DNA of 64,000 bases, taken from assembly GCA_035495315.1 (NCBI GenBank), contig DATJGF010000061.1, forward strand, positions 72,807 through 136,806, in the 5' to 3' direction. Position numbers and translations under genes: made by a program. Source of the stretch: DATJGF01 sp035495315 (lineage in GTDB: Bacteria > Verrucomicrobiota > Verrucomicrobiia > Limisphaerales > UBA8199). Under the pieces are notes generated by a model. That model did not search any database. It was not told the DNA's origin and saw nothing but the letters and a program-made list of their open reading frames with translations. This document shows positions 61,436-64,000 of the stretch, piece by piece. The stretch's first letter is position 1; each line of letters starts with the position of its first letter.

Positions 61436-61892
61436 AGGAGCCTCCTTTGGCTCCCTGTTAGGGCGAGTTGCGGGAACTTTGCCCGCCTCGCCGCCGGTTG
61501 GGTTACCGCGCCGCTGGAACTAATTTCCTCACTAGTTACAGCGCGGTACAACCATTGGCAGGGCCGGCTGGGTTCTGGATTTAGAAGGGTCTAAGTTAAA
61601 CTATAGCCAAGCTCGTAATCGGTTCTGGACCGGATCCATGCAGCTGCCCCCGTATCTGCTCTCATTAACTCCCAACTTGTCTCATCAATTCCCAGCTCGT
61701 CTCATTAGTTTCTCAGCTCGTCTTATTAACCCCCAGCTTTCAGCTGGGGGTGGCGTGCGCGGATGCCATTGGAACCGCTTCAGCGGTTTTTACTCCCTTG
61801 CTGTTTCTTTCTGATTTCGGACCTCGGATTTCATTCGGCCCTCGGGGATTCGGCCTTCGGATTTTACCAAGCGCCCTCGGCCCATCCCGCGT
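61436..61892. other. Convergent spacer with microrepeats
   Basis: No gene is visible between ssb and the sigma-fusion gene, which run towards each other. It contains the ssb 3' hairpin, a four-unit 20-21-base array with an attached hairpin (61660-61750), and short GGCCYTCGGG-type repeats near 61815-61865. Confidence 0.6.
61660..61750. repeat. Four-unit 20-21-base tandem array ending in a hairpin
   Basis: Units (61660-61679, 61680-61699, 61700-61720, 61721-61740) start TCTCATTAA or similar and end CCCAGCTCG or similar. The fourth runs into a 9-bp perfect stem CCCCCAGCT / AGCTGGGGG (61730-61750). It may mark a transcription end or be a small repetitive element. Confidence 0.7.
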
Positions 61893-64000
61893 CTACTGCG
61901 TCCGGAGCCGGGCGTCGACTTCGCGGGTGACGCCCTCAGACAAATTGAGAGACTGCGACCAGGATTGGAACCCCGCAGCCTCGACGATGAGCTGCAGATT
62001 CTCATCGGGCAAAAGCGACTCCGAACGCCATCGCCCATCGGCTTGCTTTTCGAAATTAACCTCACCGACGACACCATTGATCCAGTGTGGAGCCTCTTGA
62101 TGAGGCTTGCGGTCTTTAGCGTAAGTCATCTGACATTTGAAATCCGGAATCAGGGTCCCGTCCTCGGCCACAGCACGAACCAGAACAATGGGCGCGGTGT
62201 AGTAAATAACCGACATTCCATTGATATCGTGATCGAGCACCGGCAGCGTCGGCTGGTGGTCGTTGCTCCAGACAGAATCATCGGACCAACGATAGCGTGT
62301 CGATTGATGTTCGTTCACCAGCAGATCAAACCTGACCTTGGTAAGACCTCGTGGCGCTTTAACCAGAACCCTCCCGTTTTCATCGGGACGCCCCTCGCCC
62401 CACCAGGCCGTGTCGCCTGCAACGCCCGAAACGTTTATCTCGTGGGCTTTGTGCGGATTGCCTGCGCGGTCGAGTTGCTGAATGTCGATTAGCAGATGCG
62501 GCACCGCGCGAATCTCGATCGATTGACTCGTGTTGCTCGGATCCACATGCAGCTTCTGATGCAAAAATACGTCCGGCACTGAATGCCGAGTGCGATCCTC
62601 GGCAAGATTGTCCCGTGGATATTCGCTGATCAATAGATCGTAGTCGCCGGCTGGAAGCGGCCCGGTGGCGAACTGACCTTCGTGATCGGTAAGAGCGGAA
62701 CGCTCGAGCGCATCGGCTACCGGCATGTCAATCCGCTTCTTGGCTGGTCCACCGGAAAGCTCGGCGTTGACCCAGACATTACTCACCGGCAAGCCGTCGC
62801 TATCGACCACCCGACCAGAGAGGCGGATCCCCTCTTCGAGAACGAACTGTCCCAGATCCCCGCGCTGCTGGTGGAGCAGGTGCGTGGAGGGAACGAACTG
62901 CTGCGGCAGCAACCACAGCACCGCCTCTCCGCCTTTGACCACGTTGACGCGAAATGCACCCGAAGCGTCGGTCAAAGCTTCGGCGAACGAGCCGTACTCA
63001 GACATATTGGTTTTGACGGCTTTCGAGTAGGCTAGCACTTTAACATCGGCCGCGGGTGTGCCGTCGGGCTGCACCAAGGTCCCGCTGATGTTTTCGGCCG
63101 GCGTTAAATCAAGTTGCTCAAAGAACGGACGCTCGCCGAGCGATTCGTTCTTGCGAATCATGCTCAAACCGTAACCGTCCCAAGGCCTGCGCGCGTAGGC
63201 CGGGTGCGTGACTTCGAAATTCAAGTAGGCCGAACGATGAGCCGCCTGCTCGGGCGTCAGACTGAATTGGAAATGACCTTCTGCATCGGTCAAATGTTCG
63301 GTTTCCAGCAGGACCTTGTGTTCGGTTGCAGAGTAAATTTCGCGACGGACATGAACCGTGGCGCCTTGGACCGGCTCGTGGGTGAACTTGTCGATCACCG
63401 TGCCCCTGAAAGACAGGGTGTTCGTGTCCACCAAAACAGGGATCGCCGCTTGCGGTTCGGCACGGCGCGGTTCAGCGACGGCGACAGCCGAGCTTTCAGG
63501 CGCCTGAGCGTTAACGTCCTGCGCGACGCCACGCGGTGGCTCGGACGGTATTCCTGAGCTGCCATCAGGTCTGGTGGAGTGCTGCAGGAACAGAGCGGTG
63601 CTACCGAGCAGAAGCACACCTGAGACTGCCGACAAAAGCTTCAGCCTGGGTGCCTGTAACCACGCGCCAACGAGACCACCGGTCAAGCCAATCGGTGCCG
63701 ATATCCTGATGGTTGCTAGAAGGGGCGTCAGGCCTTGGGGCGCGGCTTCAATCGAACGCTCGAACAGAAGCGTTCCCAGGAAGGCTGCGCTGCAAGGCAC
63801 GCCCAGGCCGCCGAGTTGAGCACGCAATCGGCCGAGTGCCCGACTCACGCGCATCTTGGCCGCGTCCTCCGTGACTCCCAGCGTTCGGCCCAGGTCGGCC
63901 ATCGTTCGCTGTTCAAAAAAACGCAGCAAGACAACCTGCCGGTCATCTTCGCTAAGTCCATCAAGGGCTTCATCCAGAACCGGACTCAGCTCTTTCCAGG
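61893..64000 (-). CDS. Sigma-70-like factor fused to membrane segments and periplasmic carboxypeptidase-regulatory-like domains, N-terminus cut by the window edge
   Basis: The frame is open to the right edge, so the N-terminal sigma region 2 is outside the window. The visible part starts with a sigma region 4: LDGLSEDDRQVVLLRFFEQ, MADLGRTLGVTEDAAKMRVS, then RALGRLRAQL. Two hydrophobic segments follow within about 60-130 residues (GLTPLLATIRISAPIGLTGG; LLSAVSGVLLLGSTALFLQ). About 500 residues are then extracytoplasmic, with at least three carboxypeptidase-regulatory-like beta modules (FRGTVIDKFTHEPVQGATV; ISGTLVQPDGTPAADVKVLA; LSGRVVDSDGLPVSNVWVNA). This is one chain joining DNA-binding and sensing parts. 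In related ECF factors, fused C-terminal parts can act like an anti-sigma (family knowledge). The ligand is unknown. Confidence 0.88.
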   Translation of the reverse strand, partial: WKELSPVLDEALDGLSEDDRQVVLLRFFEQRTMADLGRTLGVTEDAAKMRVSRALGRLRAQLGGLGVPCSAAFLGTLLFERSIEAAPQGLTPLLATIRISAPIGLTGGLVGAWLQAPRLKLLSAVSGVLLLGSTALFLQHSTRPDGSSGIPSEPPRGVAQDVNAQAPESSAVAVAEPRRAEPQAAIPVLVDTNTLSFRGTVIDKFTHEPVQGATVHVRREIYSATEHKVLLETEHLTDAEGHFQFSLTPEQAAHRSAYLNFEVTHPAYARRPWDGYGLSMIRKNESLGERPFFEQLDLTPAENISGTLVQPDGTPAADVKVLAYSKAVKTNMSEYGSFAEALTDASGAFRVNVVKGGEAVLWLLPQQFVPSTHLLHQQRGDLGQFVLEEGIRLSGRVVDSDGLPVSNVWVNAELSGGPAKKRIDMPVADALERSALTDHEGQFATGPLPAGDYDLLISEYPRDNLAEDRTRHSVPDVFLHQKLHVDPSNTSQSIEIRAVPHLLIDIQQLDRAGNPHKAHEINVSGVAGDTAWWGEGRPDENGRVLVKAPRGLTKVRFDLLVNEHQSTRYRWSDDSVWSNDHQPTLPVLDHDINGMSVIYYTAPIVLVRAVAEDGTLIPDFKCQMTYAKDRKPHQEAPHWINGVVGEVNFEKQADGRWRSESLLPDENLQLIVEAAGFQSWSQSLNLSEGVTREVDARLRTQ

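Overview
The window reads as chromosomal DNA of a Verrucomicrobiota bacterium, most likely of the Pedosphaera/Limisphaera (subdivision 3) group. This is an inference from family content: Amuc_1100-type pilus operon, very large secreted Calx-beta/delta-60 proteins, prepilin-type proteins with an H-X9-DG tail, a sigma factor fused to a membrane segment and Ig-like domains, a Tat-exported DegT enzyme and many short intergenic microrepeats. Shine-Dalgarno sites are weak and several genes seem to start at GTG or TTG. I found no tRNA, rRNA, CRISPR array, transposase, integrase or phage gene.

Region 1 (1-25.2 kb, all minus strand) is one long co-directional block. Reading 5' to 3' it encodes a PilM-PilN fusion, an Amuc_1100-like (PilO-like) protein, a small PilP-like linker protein, and a secretin with a glycine-rich insert. 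These are followed by five exported proteins: a 632-aa repeat protein, a 772-aa protein with a degenerate matrixin-like region, a 993-aa beta-rich protein, a 3263-aa giant with two seven-repeat delta-60 blocks and about ten Calx-beta repeats, and a partial S8-like protein. The first six genes are separated by 1-55 bases. The layout suggests an envelope-spanning secretin complex produced together with the large surface or secreted proteins it may export. This is the best candidate here for an undescribed system.

Region 2 (25.2-34.2 kb) holds a gene-poor kilobase, radC, hflX, a LysM protein and an OB-fold protein on the plus strand, and an rarA - 5-formyl-THF cyclo-ligase - rny cluster on the minus strand.

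Region 3 (34.2-43 kb) is regulatory and secretory: a stand-alone receiver, a divergent propeller-type histidine kinase with its LuxR-type response regulator, an exported protein ending in a strong terminator, an aspartate-type aminotransferase, and a prepilin-like protein.

Region 4 (43-54 kb) is mixed housekeeping: mnmA, ruvB, a TatD-type hydrolase, tcdA, a Tat-exported DegT aminotransferase, a YddG-like exporter, an N-acetylmuramoyl-alanine amidase, a diguanylate cyclase, a nucleotidyltransferase-like protein and a Cys/Met PLP enzyme.

Region 5 (54-64 kb) has a 1127-aa membrane-anchored coiled-coil protein with a 63-residue super-repeat, the cluster prs - rplY - pth - rpsF - ssb, a microrepeat array, and the partial sigma-factor/membrane fusion that runs off the right edge.

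Microrepeats (7-, 9- and 20-mers) and a hairpin-forming dispersed repeat sit in many spacers. One 7-mer array has been absorbed into the 3' end of rarA.
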